Origin: Allomuricauda sp. CAU 1633
Lineage (GTDB): Bacteria; Bacteroidota; Bacteroidia; Flavobacteriales; Flavobacteriaceae
Direction of reading: 5' to 3'
NCBI RefSeq assembly: GCF_017313225.1
Contig: NZ_JAFLNE010000002.1
Location: 62,001-126,000 of the forward strand
Length of the DNA: 64,000 nt
Below are positions 9,020 to 17,438 of this stretch, one piece after another; the stretch's first letter is position 1, and each line of letters starts with the position of its first letter. The notes beneath the pieces were generated by a model. That model did not search any database. It saw only the letters and a program-made list of their open reading frames with translations, and was not told the origin of the DNA. The position numbers and the translations under genes are program-made.

Positions 9020-9361
9020 ATGTCGACCTCTATTCGGTGGAAAATACCACTCTTCATTTCCATTTTGCTTTTACAGATTGGATGTAACGCATACAAGCCT
9101 ACACAAGGTAACTCCAATAACTTTGTGGTAGGCCAAAAATATGAGATTCGGATTGGAGACCGCCCAATGGAAAGGGTAATCGTTAATGACGTAACGGATT
9201 CAACTTTGGTAGTGCGTAAAGGAAGAACTGAGGTAATCGTTCAAAGGGATATGATCACCGAAATTAAGCACCGAAAAGTATCTACAGGAAATACTGTATT
9301 TGGGGTAGTTGTGGGTGGTCTTTTGGCGCTTGTCCTTGTGGGTACTTTGAGCTGGTTGTAA
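9020..9361 (+). CDS. Small putative lipoprotein, tandem paralog 1
   Basis: A 113-residue protein with an N-terminal hydrophobic segment ending in LLLQIGC, a plausible lipobox, and a second hydrophobic segment at the C-terminus (about residues 92-111). The central part NFVVGQKYEIRIG...VTDSTLVV...VIVQRDMITEIKHRK looks like a compact beta-sheet domain. The next gene, 19 bases downstream, encodes a clear paralog with the same order of motifs. Function is unknown. It is divergent from the ECF sigma gene and could be part of that regulon, which is inference only. Confidence 0.65.
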   Translation: MSTSIRWKIPLFISILLLQIGCNAYKPTQGNSNNFVVGQKYEIRIGDRPMERVIVNDVTDSTLVVRKGRTEVIVQRDMITEIKHRKVSTGNTVFGVVVGGLLALVLVGTLSWL

Positions 9362-9380
9362 ACTAATAAAGTGTTATCGT

Positions 9381-9737
9381 ATGAAAATTGCTGCTTTGTG
9401 TTTGGTTATACTGGTACTATTTAATAGTTGTTATACCTACAAACAATTAAATCCTGTTGAAGATGAATTCATTGTGGGTGAAAAATATGAAATCCGTATC
9501 GGTAACCAGAAAAAACAACGAGTCCATATTAAGGAGGTGAACGATTCTACATTGGTGGTGATTCAAAATAAAACAGCGTTGGTGGTGCAACGAGCCATGA
9601 TCACTGAAAACAGGAAAATGGATTTTTCCATGGGAAAAACCATTTTGGCTTCCACCGTAGGTGTTTTGCTTACCTTCATTACTTTAGGAGCACTTATGTG
9701 GAATGATAGCAATCAACCCTTGGTGGAATGTTGTTAA
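9381..9737 (+). CDS. Small putative lipoprotein, tandem paralog 2
   Basis: A 118-residue protein with a signal peptide and lipobox (VLFNSC at residues 12-17). It then shares FIVGEKYEIRIGNQ...VNDSTLVV...LVVQRAMITENRK with the preceding gene, and ends with another hydrophobic segment. The pair clearly arose by tandem duplication and has diverged strongly. Function is unknown; the lipoprotein and terminal membrane segment suggest an envelope location. Its stop codon interlocks with that of the convergent M3 peptidase gene through a shared TTAA. Confidence 0.7.
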   Translation: MKIAALCLVILVLFNSCYTYKQLNPVEDEFIVGEKYEIRIGNQKKQRVHIKEVNDSTLVVIQNKTALVVQRAMITENRKMDFSMGKTILASTVGVLLTFITLGALMWNDSNQPLVECC

Positions 9738-11770
9738 TCTTTCAGTTCCACCAAGCCAGCTCTTTCCAACAATGCCTCAATTTTGGGCTCTGCTCCTCTA
9801 AAACGCTTGTAGAGTTCCATCGGATTTTCTGTTCCACCTTTGGAAAGTACATGTTCTTTAAACTTATCCGCAACCTCCTTATTGAAAATGCCCTGTTCCT
9901 TGAAATAGGCGAACGCATCGGCATCCAAAACCTCGGCCCATTTGTAACTGTAGTAGCCCGAAGAATACCCTCCTTGAAAAATATGCGAAAATGAGGTGCT
10001 CATACAGGTTTCTGGCGTTTTGGGAAACAAATCTGTACCCTCAAAGGCTTTGGTTTCGTAGGCTTTTACGTCTTTGATGCCCGTTGGGTCGGTGCCATGC
10101 CATGCCATGTCCAAAAATCCAAAACTCAATTGGCGTACCGTGGCCATACCTTCTTGGAAAGTGGCCGATTCCTTTATTTTTTCAATCAACTCCATAGGAA
10201 TCAGCTCACCCGTTTCATAATGATGGGCAAAAAGTTCCAAAGCTTCCTTTTCATAACACCAATTCTCCATAATCTGGCTGGGCAACTCCACAAAATCCCA
10301 ATAGACCGAAGTTCCGGACAGGGAAGGATATGTAGTATTGGCCAACATACCATGTAACCCATGCCCAAACTCGTGGAACAGTGTGGTGACTTCATTGAAG
10401 GTGAGCAAAGAAGGTTTTGTGCTTGTGGGTTTTGTAAAATTGCAAACATTGGAGATATGTGGTCTGCTGTTTGTGCCATTCAGAGTGAATTGGGACTTGT
10501 ACGAGGTCATCCAAGCACCACCTCGTTTCCCGGCTCTGGGATGGAAATCGGCATAAAAGAGCGAAATAAAATTGTTGGAGGCGCCATACACCTCAAAGGT
10601 TTTTACCTCGTCATGGTATTTGTCAATGTTTGATACCTCTTTAAACGTGAGTCCGAATAACATTTCGGCAACCTTAAAAACCCCATTGATCACATTTTCA
10701 AGTTTAAAATAGGGTTTTAACTTTTCATCATCCAGATTGAATAGTTTCTGCTTTAATTTTTCAGAATAGTAGGCACTGTCCCATTTTTCCAATTGGTCAA
10801 TGTTGTCCAGTTGTTTGGCAAAATCTTCCAACTCGTTGAATTCTCTTTCGGCAGCGGGTTTGGCTTTTTCCAAAAGTTCATTCAGAAAATCCATCACTTT
10901 CTCCGGGGTTTCGGCCATGCGTTCCTCCAAAACAAAATGGGCATGGGTTGGGTAACCAAGCAAGTTGGCCCGTTCATGTCGTAAAGCAACAATTTTTAGA
11001 ACATTTTCTTGGTTGTCCAATTCATTATTATGGAATCCTTTACTACCAAAGGCGATTGACAATTCTTTTCGAAGTGCCCTGTTTTTGGCATACTTCATAA
11101 AGGGAATGTAGCTGGGGTAATCCAAGGTGATTAGCCATCCTTTCTTGCCTTTGGATTGGGCCAGCTGTTCGGCAGCCTCTTTTTCTCCCTCGGGTAAACC
11201 TTCTACATCTTTTTCATCGGCCAGTAAAAGTTCATACTTGTTGGTCTCGGCCAATACGTTTTCACCAAAAGTCAGTTTTAACTTGGCAAGTTCAGCATCT
11301 ATTTTGCGTAGTCTTTTTTTATCTTCCTCGTTGAGATTTGCCCCATTCCGACTAAACTTTTTATATCGCTTTTCCAAAAGGGTCAGTTGTTCTGGAGTAA
11401 GGTCCAATTCATTTCGTTGCTCGTATACCGATTTCACTCTTTGGAAAAGTCCCTCATTTAGAATAATGTCATTGCCAAAATCCGATAATAAAGGGGAGAC
11501 TTCTTGGGCTATTTTTTGAATTTCTTCATTGGTCTCCGCTGAATTTAGATTGAAAAAAATACTGGAAACACGATCCAACTGTTGCCCAGAAAAATCCAAA
11601 GCCTCCAAGGTGTTTTCAAAAGTGGGTGCCTCTGGATTTTCAACGATGGCATCAATTTCTGCCCTAGCATCTTCAATAGCCTGAAGAAAGGCCGGTTTAA
11701 AATGTTCGTTCTTTATTTTTGAAAATGGAGCTAGGTCAAATGGCTCCAGCAATGGGTTTGCTATACTCAT
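9734..11770 (-). CDS. M3 family metallopeptidase (oligopeptidase A / dipeptidyl carboxypeptidase type)
   Basis: A 678-residue zinc peptidase, the usual length for OpdA/Dcp. The zinc motif HEFGH starts at His466 (TLFHEFGHGLHGML), and the downstream third ligand region VELPSQIMENW is present. The N-terminus MSIANPLLEPFDLAPFSKIK matches the OpdA-like start. No signal peptide is visible, so it should cleave short peptides in the cytoplasm, for example during protein turnover. The ATG overlaps the stop of the preceding EF-hand membrane protein gene by four bases. OpdA and Dcp types cannot be separated confidently from sequence alone. Confidence 0.93.
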   Translation of the reverse strand: MSIANPLLEPFDLAPFSKIKNEHFKPAFLQAIEDARAEIDAIVENPEAPTFENTLEALDFSGQQLDRVSSIFFNLNSAETNEEIQKIAQEVSPLLSDFGNDIILNEGLFQRVKSVYEQRNELDLTPEQLTLLEKRYKKFSRNGANLNEEDKKRLRKIDAELAKLKLTFGENVLAETNKYELLLADEKDVEGLPEGEKEAAEQLAQSKGKKGWLITLDYPSYIPFMKYAKNRALRKELSIAFGSKGFHNNELDNQENVLKIVALRHERANLLGYPTHAHFVLEERMAETPEKVMDFLNELLEKAKPAAEREFNELEDFAKQLDNIDQLEKWDSAYYSEKLKQKLFNLDDEKLKPYFKLENVINGVFKVAEMLFGLTFKEVSNIDKYHDEVKTFEVYGASNNFISLFYADFHPRAGKRGGAWMTSYKSQFTLNGTNSRPHISNVCNFTKPTSTKPSLLTFNEVTTLFHEFGHGLHGMLANTTYPSLSGTSVYWDFVELPSQIMENWCYEKEALELFAHHYETGELIPMELIEKIKESATFQEGMATVRQLSFGFLDMAWHGTDPTGIKDVKAYETKAFEGTDLFPKTPETCMSTSFSHIFQGGYSSGYYSYKWAEVLDADAFAYFKEQGIFNKEVADKFKEHVLSKGGTENPMELYKRFRGAEPKIEALLERAGLVELKD

Positions 11771-12162
11771 TTTTTGAATTCTTTGTTTTTTAATCGCATT
11801 ACCGTGATATCGCTTATCAAATAAGAGAAGCCAATAATTGCGGATAATGCTCCCATGGTCAAAGGGGCATATAGCCTTATTGTGGCACCGTAGGTTCTTT
11901 TGTTCATCGCCTCTATGGCTTCATCAGAATATTCGTTTAAATCCACAAAGCCATTTCCGTTCAAATCAAATTTGTCTGCGAATTCAGAGATGAAGTGCCA
12001 GCGTACCTCAATAAAAATCAATAAAACCGCATAAAGTGAGAAAACCAATAATCCACTTTTCCATGTACTTTTTAGATACGGGTTTTGGATTTTCTTCCAA
12101 GTGAGAAGAATAAAAAGGATAACAATTATCCCCAGTAATATCCCAATTTGGTTATAGTTCAT
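11767..12162 (-). CDS. Membrane protein with a single EF-hand loop
   Basis: A 131-residue protein with three hydrophobic helices (about residues 5-22, 36-52 and 98-118). Between the second and third lies DLNGNGFVDLNE (residues 66-77), with D, N, N, D and E at EF-hand ligand positions 1, 3, 5, 9 and 12, so calcium binding is likely. Whether the loop faces periplasm or cytoplasm is not certain. It is translationally coupled to the M3 peptidase (four-base overlap). The role is unknown; calcium-dependent regulation of an envelope process is one possibility. Confidence 0.7.
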   Translation of the reverse strand: MNYNQIGILLGIIVILFILLTWKKIQNPYLKSTWKSGLLVFSLYAVLLIFIEVRWHFISEFADKFDLNGNGFVDLNEYSDEAIEAMNKRTYGATIRLYAPLTMGALSAIIGFSYLISDITVMRLKNKEFKK

Positions 12163-12179
12163 GAGGTTTTATTGGGTTA

Positions 12180-12668
12180 TCATTTTTTCTTGACTTCCTC
12201 CGCTCCTTTAATAACCTTGTCTTTTAATCCCTGTTTGTAAGCTTCTATCTTGATTAAAACCGTACTGTCTGAGCTTCCAATAATTTGAGCGGCAAGAATT
12301 CCAGCATTTTTGGCTCCGTTTAATGCAACAGTGGCCACAGGGACGCCACCGGGCATCTGCAAAATGGAGAGAACCGAATCCCATCCATCAATGGAATTGC
12401 TACTTTTTACGGGAACGCCAATCACGGGTAGAGGAGACAATGAGGCGACCATGCCCGGAAGGTGTGCGGCCCCTCCAGCTCCGGCAATTATGACAGAATA
12501 ACCATTTTTGTGGGCGTTTTTACCAAAATCAAATAACTTTTCAGGGGTACGGTGGGCGGAAACAATATCCACATCCACTTCAATACCAAACTCCTTTAAA
12601 ATATCAATGGCATCTTGCATGACAGGAAGGTCACTGGTGCTTCCCATGATTACGGCTACTTTTTTCAT
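12180..12668 (-). CDS. purE: N5-carboxyaminoimidazole ribonucleotide mutase
   Basis: A 162-residue class I PurE. It converts N5-CAIR to CAIR in de novo purine synthesis in the cytoplasm. The characteristic MGSTSDLPVM phosphate-binding loop is at the N-terminus, SAHRTPEKLF follows with the catalytic His, and AGGAAHLPGM is present. The start MKKVAVIMGS was chosen; an upstream in-frame Met at 12692 would add an unlikely eight residues. It lies downstream of purK in the same direction, and PurK supplies its substrate. The gap to purK is 73 bases and includes a hexamer repeat. Confidence 0.96.
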   Translation of the reverse strand: MKKVAVIMGSTSDLPVMQDAIDILKEFGIEVDVDIVSAHRTPEKLFDFGKNAHKNGYSVIIAGAGGAAHLPGMVASLSPLPVIGVPVKSSNSIDGWDSVLSILQMPGGVPVATVALNGAKNAGILAAQIIGSSDSTVLIKIEAYKQGLKDKVIKGAEEVKKK

Positions 12669-12702
12669 AAAATTCCAATCTGTAAATTCCAATAACCAAG
12701 CC

Positions 12703-12732
12703 TGAACTTGAACTTGAACTTGCGCTTGAACT
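12703..12732. repeat. Short hexamer tandem repeat between purK and purE
   Basis: Five consecutive hexamers: TGAACT three times, then TGCGCT, then TGAACT. The array sits inside the purK-purE spacer and is a potential site of length variation by slippage. No function is visible. Confidence 0.7.
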
Positions 12733-12741
12733 TGGTATTTG

Positions 12742-13899
12742 TTATTCTTTTGCTACTACTTTAATGGTCTCTTTCACTTTTTGAGCCACTTCCCGGGCTC
12801 GTGTCATATCTTCATCAACAATGCTCACATGCCCCATTTTACGGAAAGGCCGGGTCTGTTTTTTTCCATAGATGTGTGGGGTAACCCCATCCATTTTCAA
12901 AATGGATTCCATATTCTCGTAAACCACATTTCCAGTATGGCCTTCGGCACCGACCAAGTTGACCATAATTCCTGCTACTTTGCTATCGGTTTTACCTAAA
13001 GGTAAGTCTAAAATAGCACGGATATGTTGCTCAAATTGATTGGTGTAACTAGCCTCAATGCTATAATGTCCACTGTTATGGGGTCTTGGGGCCACTTCGT
13101 TGACCAAGATTTCATCATTTTGGGTCTGAAACAGCTCAACGGCCAATAGGCCCACATGCTTCATATGTTCCGAAACTTTAAGCGCCACTGCTTTGGCTTT
13201 TTCCGCTACAGCATCATCAATCCGTGCAGGGCAGATTACATATTCCACTTGGTTAGCCTCTGGGTGAAATTCCATTTCCACCACAGGATAGGTTTTGACT
13301 TCGCCCTTGGGGCTTCTAACCACGATTACGGCCAATTCGTTTTTAAAATCCACTAATTTTTCGGCAATGCACTCCACATTGGGAAGGTCTTTGAGATCAC
13401 CCATTTTCCGAACCACCTTTACACCCTGACCATCATATCCAAACTGGGCACTTTTCCAAACAAAGGGAAGTTGGAGTCCACCGTTGGAAATGCTATCCTC
13501 AATTTCTGAGGTATAGGCAAACCGAGTAAAAGAGGATGTTGGAATTCCATGGTCCGTATAAAAGAGCTTTTGTGTGGCTTTATTTTGAATGGTGCGCAGT
13601 GTTTTGGTGGGTGGATATACCGTAACACCTTCGTGCTCCAACTTTTCCAAAGCATCCACATTCACATTTTCAATCTCAATGGTGAGGACATCCACATCTT
13701 TTCCAAAATTATAAACGGCATCAAAATCCATGAGATTGCCTTCCACAAATTCATTACAGGCTATTTTGCAGGGAGCTTCGGGAGAAGCATCCATCACTTT
13801 GGTGTAAATGTCCCATTTTCGGGTTTCGTAGAGCATCATTTTGCCCAATTGTCCACCTCCTAAAATCCCTAGTTTAAAGTCCGAAGAGAAAAATTGCAT
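12742..13899 (-). CDS. purK: 5-(carboxyamino)imidazole ribonucleotide synthase
   Basis: A 385-residue ATP-grasp enzyme that carboxylates aminoimidazole ribonucleotide with ATP and bicarbonate to give N5-CAIR. The N-terminal LGILGGGQLGKMM is the PurK signature. The ATP-grasp body follows, with FVWKSAQFGYDGQGVKVV near residues 145-165 and the EVAPRPHNSGHYSIEA catalytic segment near 266-281. Length is normal. It heads the purK-purE unit, divergent from the HPRT-adenylate kinase fusion gene, so synthesis and salvage of purines share one intergenic control region of 119 bases. Confidence 0.96.
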   Translation of the reverse strand: MQFFSSDFKLGILGGGQLGKMMLYETRKWDIYTKVMDASPEAPCKIACNEFVEGNLMDFDAVYNFGKDVDVLTIEIENVNVDALEKLEHEGVTVYPPTKTLRTIQNKATQKLFYTDHGIPTSSFTRFAYTSEIEDSISNGGLQLPFVWKSAQFGYDGQGVKVVRKMGDLKDLPNVECIAEKLVDFKNELAVIVVRSPKGEVKTYPVVEMEFHPEANQVEYVICPARIDDAVAEKAKAVALKVSEHMKHVGLLAVELFQTQNDEILVNEVAPRPHNSGHYSIEASYTNQFEQHIRAILDLPLGKTDSKVAGIMVNLVGAEGHTGNVVYENMESILKMDGVTPHIYGKKQTRPFRKMGHVSIVDEDMTRAREVAQKVKETIKVVAKE

Positions 13900-13922
13900 T
13901 GATCAGCGAATTGGAATGACAG

Positions 13923-13930
13923 CAAAAATA
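13923..13930 (-). promoter_or_regulatory. Candidate -7 box of purK
   Basis: On the minus strand TATTTTTG fits TAnnTTTG exactly, 23 bases before the purK start codon. A well-spaced TTG is not seen. Confidence 0.35.
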
Positions 13931-13985
13931 CGTGAATTCCTTGAAGGGATAAAAGACTAAGGGCAATACCGCCCCCAAAAAATGC

Positions 13986-13993
13986 TATCTTTG
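13986..13993 (+). promoter_or_regulatory. Candidate -7 box of the HPRT-adenylate kinase gene
   Basis: TATCTTTG fits TAnnTTTG exactly and ends 25 bases before the TTG start of the fusion gene. No TTG at -33 spacing is found, so the match is partial. Confidence 0.35.
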
Positions 13994-14018
13994 CCAACCT
14001 GACTAAAATAATGTTGCC

Positions 14019-15125
14019 TTGATCAAGCTTCACGACAAGATTTTTAAACCCTATCTCAAGGAAGAGCAAATTCTTGGGGCCATCGAAAAAATGGCTGCAG
14101 AAATTGCCAAGGATTACAAAGATGAGACCCCGCTTTTTGTGGGCGTGCTCAACGGAGCCTTTATGTTTGTCTCCGATTTTTTGAAGGCCTATCAATACCC
14201 TTGTGAGGTTTCCTTTGTGCGATTGAGCTCGTATCAAGGCCTTACTTCAACAGGAATTGTAGAAACCTTGTTGGATGTGCCTGAAGAGATTGAGGGCAAG
14301 AGCGTCATTATTTTGGAAGATGTGGTGGATACGGGAAGGACACTGAAACAGTTGGTGCACCTGTTTTCCCAGACCAACGCTAAGGAATTTAAGATTGCCA
14401 CGCTTTTTTATAAATCGGACATGTACAATGGCGAATACGCCATTGATTATGTAGGGTTGGACATCCCCAATAATTTTATTGTGGGTTATGGTTTGGATTA
14501 TAATGAGCAAGGGCGAAATCTAAGAGAAGTATACCAATTAAACCAAGCAGATATGATCAACCTAGTGCTCTTTGGAAAACCAGGCGCAGGAAAAGGAACC
14601 CAAGCACAGTTCCTAAAGGAAAAATACAATTTAAAACATATTTCAACCGGGGATGTGTTCCGCTACAACATAAAAAACGGAACAGATTTGGGCAAATTGG
14701 CCAAATCTTACATTGATAAGGGTGATTTGGTACCTGATGAGGTCACCATTGACATGTTGAAGGATGAGGTGGAGAAAAACCCAGAGGCAGCAGGCTTTAT
14801 TTTCGATGGATTTCCCAGAACGGATGCCCAAGCAGAGGCATTGGACAACTTTTTGGAGTCCAAGGATATGAAAATAAATGCCACTATTGCTTTGGAAGCC
14901 GATGATGATGTGTTGGTAGCTCGACTGTTGGAAAGAGGTAAGAGCAGTGGTCGTTCCGATGATCAAGACGAAAGTAAAATCCGAAACCGCTTTGACGAAT
15001 ACAATCAAAAAACAGCTCCATTGAAAGCTTTTTATGAAAAGCAGGGCAAGTTTCATTCCGTGAATGGCATTGGAGATATCAAAGAGGTCACAGAGCGGTT
15101 GTGTGCTATTATTGACAAGCTGTAG
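14019..15125 (+). CDS. Hypoxanthine phosphoribosyltransferase-adenylate kinase fusion
   Basis: One uninterrupted 368-residue frame holds two enzymes. Residues 1-178 are an HPRT (start MIKLHDKIFKPYL, PRPP loop in IILEDVVDTGRTL), which salvages hypoxanthine or guanine to IMP or GMP. Residues 179-368 are a complete short-type adenylate kinase (P-loop LFGKPGAGKGTQAQFL, FDGFPRTDAQAEAL, short lid ERGKSSGRSDDQD). The start is TTG: an in-frame TAA lies just upstream at 14004-14006, and the first in-frame ATG would remove much of the HPRT fold. Residue 179 is itself Met (ATG at 14553), so a free kinase could also be made by internal initiation. It is divergent from purK-purE. Confidence 0.93.
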   Translation: MIKLHDKIFKPYLKEEQILGAIEKMAAEIAKDYKDETPLFVGVLNGAFMFVSDFLKAYQYPCEVSFVRLSSYQGLTSTGIVETLLDVPEEIEGKSVIILEDVVDTGRTLKQLVHLFSQTNAKEFKIATLFYKSDMYNGEYAIDYVGLDIPNNFIVGYGLDYNEQGRNLREVYQLNQADMINLVLFGKPGAGKGTQAQFLKEKYNLKHISTGDVFRYNIKNGTDLGKLAKSYIDKGDLVPDEVTIDMLKDEVEKNPEAAGFIFDGFPRTDAQAEALDNFLESKDMKINATIALEADDDVLVARLLERGKSSGRSDDQDESKIRNRFDEYNQKTAPLKAFYEKQGKFHSVNGIGDIKEVTERLCAIIDKL

Positions 15126-15128
15126 GCA

Positions 15129-15686
15129 ATGAAGCACACTCTTTTCTTTTTCATTCTAATTTTAGGTTTTTCATGCAATTCAAAAGACCAGTGGGTTGAT
15201 GACCTGAACAATTCGGTTAAGGCATATAACAAGAATGCAGAGCTTGAAGAAAAAGAGTATTTGGTAGATTCTGGGACGTCCACAGCTATTTTTGTAGCTC
15301 CCTATAAAGAACAGAATGGATTACGAAAGACTGTTTTTAGGCACATGCGAACAGAAATAATGTACTTTGAACGCCATATTTTTTTTGAAGGGGACGATAT
15401 TGTGTATGAACACCACATGGGGATTGCGCCAAGATTGGTAAATGAGGGACTTGGTGTAAAAGCTTCCAATTATTTAATTTTCAACAAGCAGAGCTTTTTT
15501 AAGGATGATGCGGTTGGAAAACAATACCGTCAACAAAAACTGGTTGAAGAATTTGTGGGCAAGGACTCCGTACTCCCCATTGTGCAAAACCTTGATATTG
15601 AGGAATCTTTCCTGTATCATGAAGATTATCTAGAGATAAAGAACTATCTTAAGGATATTGAGGCTTTAGAACGTATAGAAGAATGA
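15129..15686 (+). CDS. Putative lipoprotein of unknown function
   Basis: A 185-residue protein with a short signal peptide and lipobox (LGFSC, Cys at residue 16). The mature part is charged and lacks membrane segments. I do not recognise the family. It lies three bases after the HPRT-adenylate kinase fusion, and its stop overlaps the obgE start by four bases, so the three genes probably form one transcript. Its envelope location and its role seem unrelated to those enzymes. Confidence 0.7.
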   Translation: MKHTLFFFILILGFSCNSKDQWVDDLNNSVKAYNKNAELEEKEYLVDSGTSTAIFVAPYKEQNGLRKTVFRHMRTEIMYFERHIFFEGDDIVYEHHMGIAPRLVNEGLGVKASNYLIFNKQSFFKDDAVGKQYRQQKLVEEFVGKDSVLPIVQNLDIEESFLYHEDYLEIKNYLKDIEALERIEE

Positions 15687-16684
15687 CCGAAGGCAATTTC
15701 GTGGATTATGTAAAAGTATATGTCTCCTCTGGAAATGGAGGGAAAGGCTCTACGCATTTACACCGCGAAAAATATGTCGCCAAGGGTGGGCCTGATGGTG
15801 GCGATGGCGGAAGAGGAGGCCATGTCATCATTAAAGGCAACAAAAACCTTTGGACGCTTTACCACTTTAAGTTCAAGAAACATTTTAAGGCGGGTCATGG
15901 AGAACATGGTAGTAAAAACCGGAGTACCGGAGCTGATGGGGCAGACGTTTATATGGAAGTACCGCTGGGAACCGTGGTAAGAGATACTGAAACCAATAAA
16001 GTGTTATTTGAGATCACCGAGGACCAAGAAGAGAAAATCATCTTGGAAGGTGGAATGGGAGGCCGGGGCAACTGGCACTTTAAAAGTGCCACCAACCAAA
16101 CTCCACGGTATGCCCAACCTGGAATTCCTGGTCAGGAAAACCAAGTAACCCTTGAGCTAAAAGTCTTGGCTGATGTGGGTCTTGTAGGCTTTCCCAATGC
16201 CGGAAAATCCACGCTACTTTCTGTAATGACCTCGGCAAAGCCCAAGATTGCCAATTACGAATTCACAACCCTGAAACCCAATTTGGGCATTGTGGAATAT
16301 CGCGACTTTAAGAGTTTTGTGATGGCCGATATTCCCGGTATTATTGAGGGAGCCGCCGAAGGCAAGGGCTTGGGGCATTATTTTCTGCGCCATATTGAGC
16401 GTAATGCCACTTTACTTTTTTTAATTCCGGCGGATAGCAAGGATGTCAGTCAGGAATATGCCATATTATTGGATGAATTGAGACGATACAATCCAGAGCT
16501 CTTGGACAAAGGTCGATTGGTGGCCATTTCTAAATGTGATATGTTGGATGATGAACTCATTGCCGAAATGCGTGAGGAAATGAAAGAGGATTTTAAGGAT
16601 GTGCCCTATATGTTCATCTCATCAGTAAGTCAATTGGGCATTCAGGAACTCAAGGATAAACTCTGGGAGCTGTTGAACGAATAA
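15683..16684 (+). CDS. obgE: GTPase ObgE/CgtA
   Basis: A 333-residue Obg-family GTPase involved in large ribosomal subunit maturation and stress signalling. The glycine-rich Obg fold covers about residues 1-158 ([15 protein letters not shown]). The G domain follows, with G1 GFPNAGKST, a TTLKPNLG switch, the [10 protein letters not shown]3 region, and a KCDM G4 motif. The variable C-terminal OCT domain is absent, giving the short form common in Bacteroidota. It overlaps the upstream lipoprotein gene by four bases (ATGA). Confidence 0.96.
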   Translation: MTEGNFVDYVKVYVSSGNGGKGSTHLHREKYVAKGGPDGGDGGRGGHVIIKGNKNLWTLYHFKFKKHFKAGHGEHGSKNRSTGADGADVYMEVPLGTVVRDTETNKVLFEITEDQEEKIILEGGMGGRGNWHFKSATNQTPRYAQPGIPGQENQVTLELKVLADVGLVGFPNAGKSTLLSVMTSAKPKIANYEFTTLKPNLGIVEYRDFKSFVMADIPGIIEGAAEGKGLGHYFLRHIERNATLLFLIPADSKDVSQEYAILLDELRRYNPELLDKGRLVAISKCDMLDDELIAEMREEMKEDFKDVPYMFISSVSQLGIQELKDKLWELLNE

Positions 16685-16750
16685 CAGCACTTATTCCATT
16701 CCAATAGTCAAATATTCATTATTTTTAGTGGTAATCCAGATGTTTCTATC

Positions 16751-17272
16751 ATGCGGTACCTACTTTCCATAGCATTTTGTTGTTTTTTGGCATCATGTTC
16801 TTCCATTAAGGTGAACTACGACTACGACAAGGGGACTGACTTTTCCAACTATACCACCTACAACTATTTTTCGGATATGGAAACGGGTCTGAGTCAATTG
16901 GATGAGCGAAGATTGATACGTGCCTTGGATTCAACTCTACAGTTTAAAGGATATCGTTTGGCTGAGGAGCCCGAATTTTTCATCAATATCCTCAGCAGTG
17001 AATACCAAAGTGCCCCTAATAGTTCAGTGGGTATTGGTATGGGTGGAGGTGGACGAAATGTAGGCGGAGGTGTTTCCGTTGGCTTACCCATTGGAAATGG
17101 AGGTGTACAGCGTCACATACAGTTTGATTTTGTGGATGCCCAACGGGATGCTTTGTTCTGGCAGGCTTCCACGGAAAGTGGTTATAGAGATAATGCTTCG
17201 CCAAGTGTGAGGGAAGACCGACTACAAGCTTTAGTAAAAAAGGTATTTTCAAAGTTTCCCCCTGAAAACTGA
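16751..17272 (+). CDS. DUF4136 domain lipoprotein
   Basis: A 173-residue exported protein with a lipobox signal peptide (FLASCSS, Cys at residue 16). The mature domain starts VNYDYDKGTDFSNYTTYNYF, the recognisable opening of DUF4136, and continues with a glycine-rich loop GIGMGGGGRNVGGG near residues 97-110. DUF4136 proteins are envelope lipoproteins of unknown function, common in Bacteroidota and Proteobacteria. The gene stands alone between obgE and the S9 peptidase. Confidence 0.85.
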   Translation: MRYLLSIAFCCFLASCSSIKVNYDYDKGTDFSNYTTYNYFSDMETGLSQLDERRLIRALDSTLQFKGYRLAEEPEFFINILSSEYQSAPNSSVGIGMGGGGRNVGGGVSVGLPIGNGGVQRHIQFDFVDAQRDALFWQASTESGYRDNASPSVREDRLQALVKKVFSKFPPEN

Positions 17273-17438
17273 TTGAGTACCCTTCATCACCTTCAGAATA
17301 CCGTTGTTGCCCATAGTGCAGTGGGATAGGTTTGTTTTTGCCAATACATTTAGAATCAATATGTAACAAAAGAGCATAAACCCAGTCTTATTTTTTATAG
17401 CAAAACTAAATTTCAATCAAACAATTAAAACAACACGT

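Noticed and set aside
14553..15125. A separate adk gene starting at 14553
   Set aside because: The frame is continuous with the HPRT part with no stop, so a single fusion gene is the simplest reading; internal initiation is left open.
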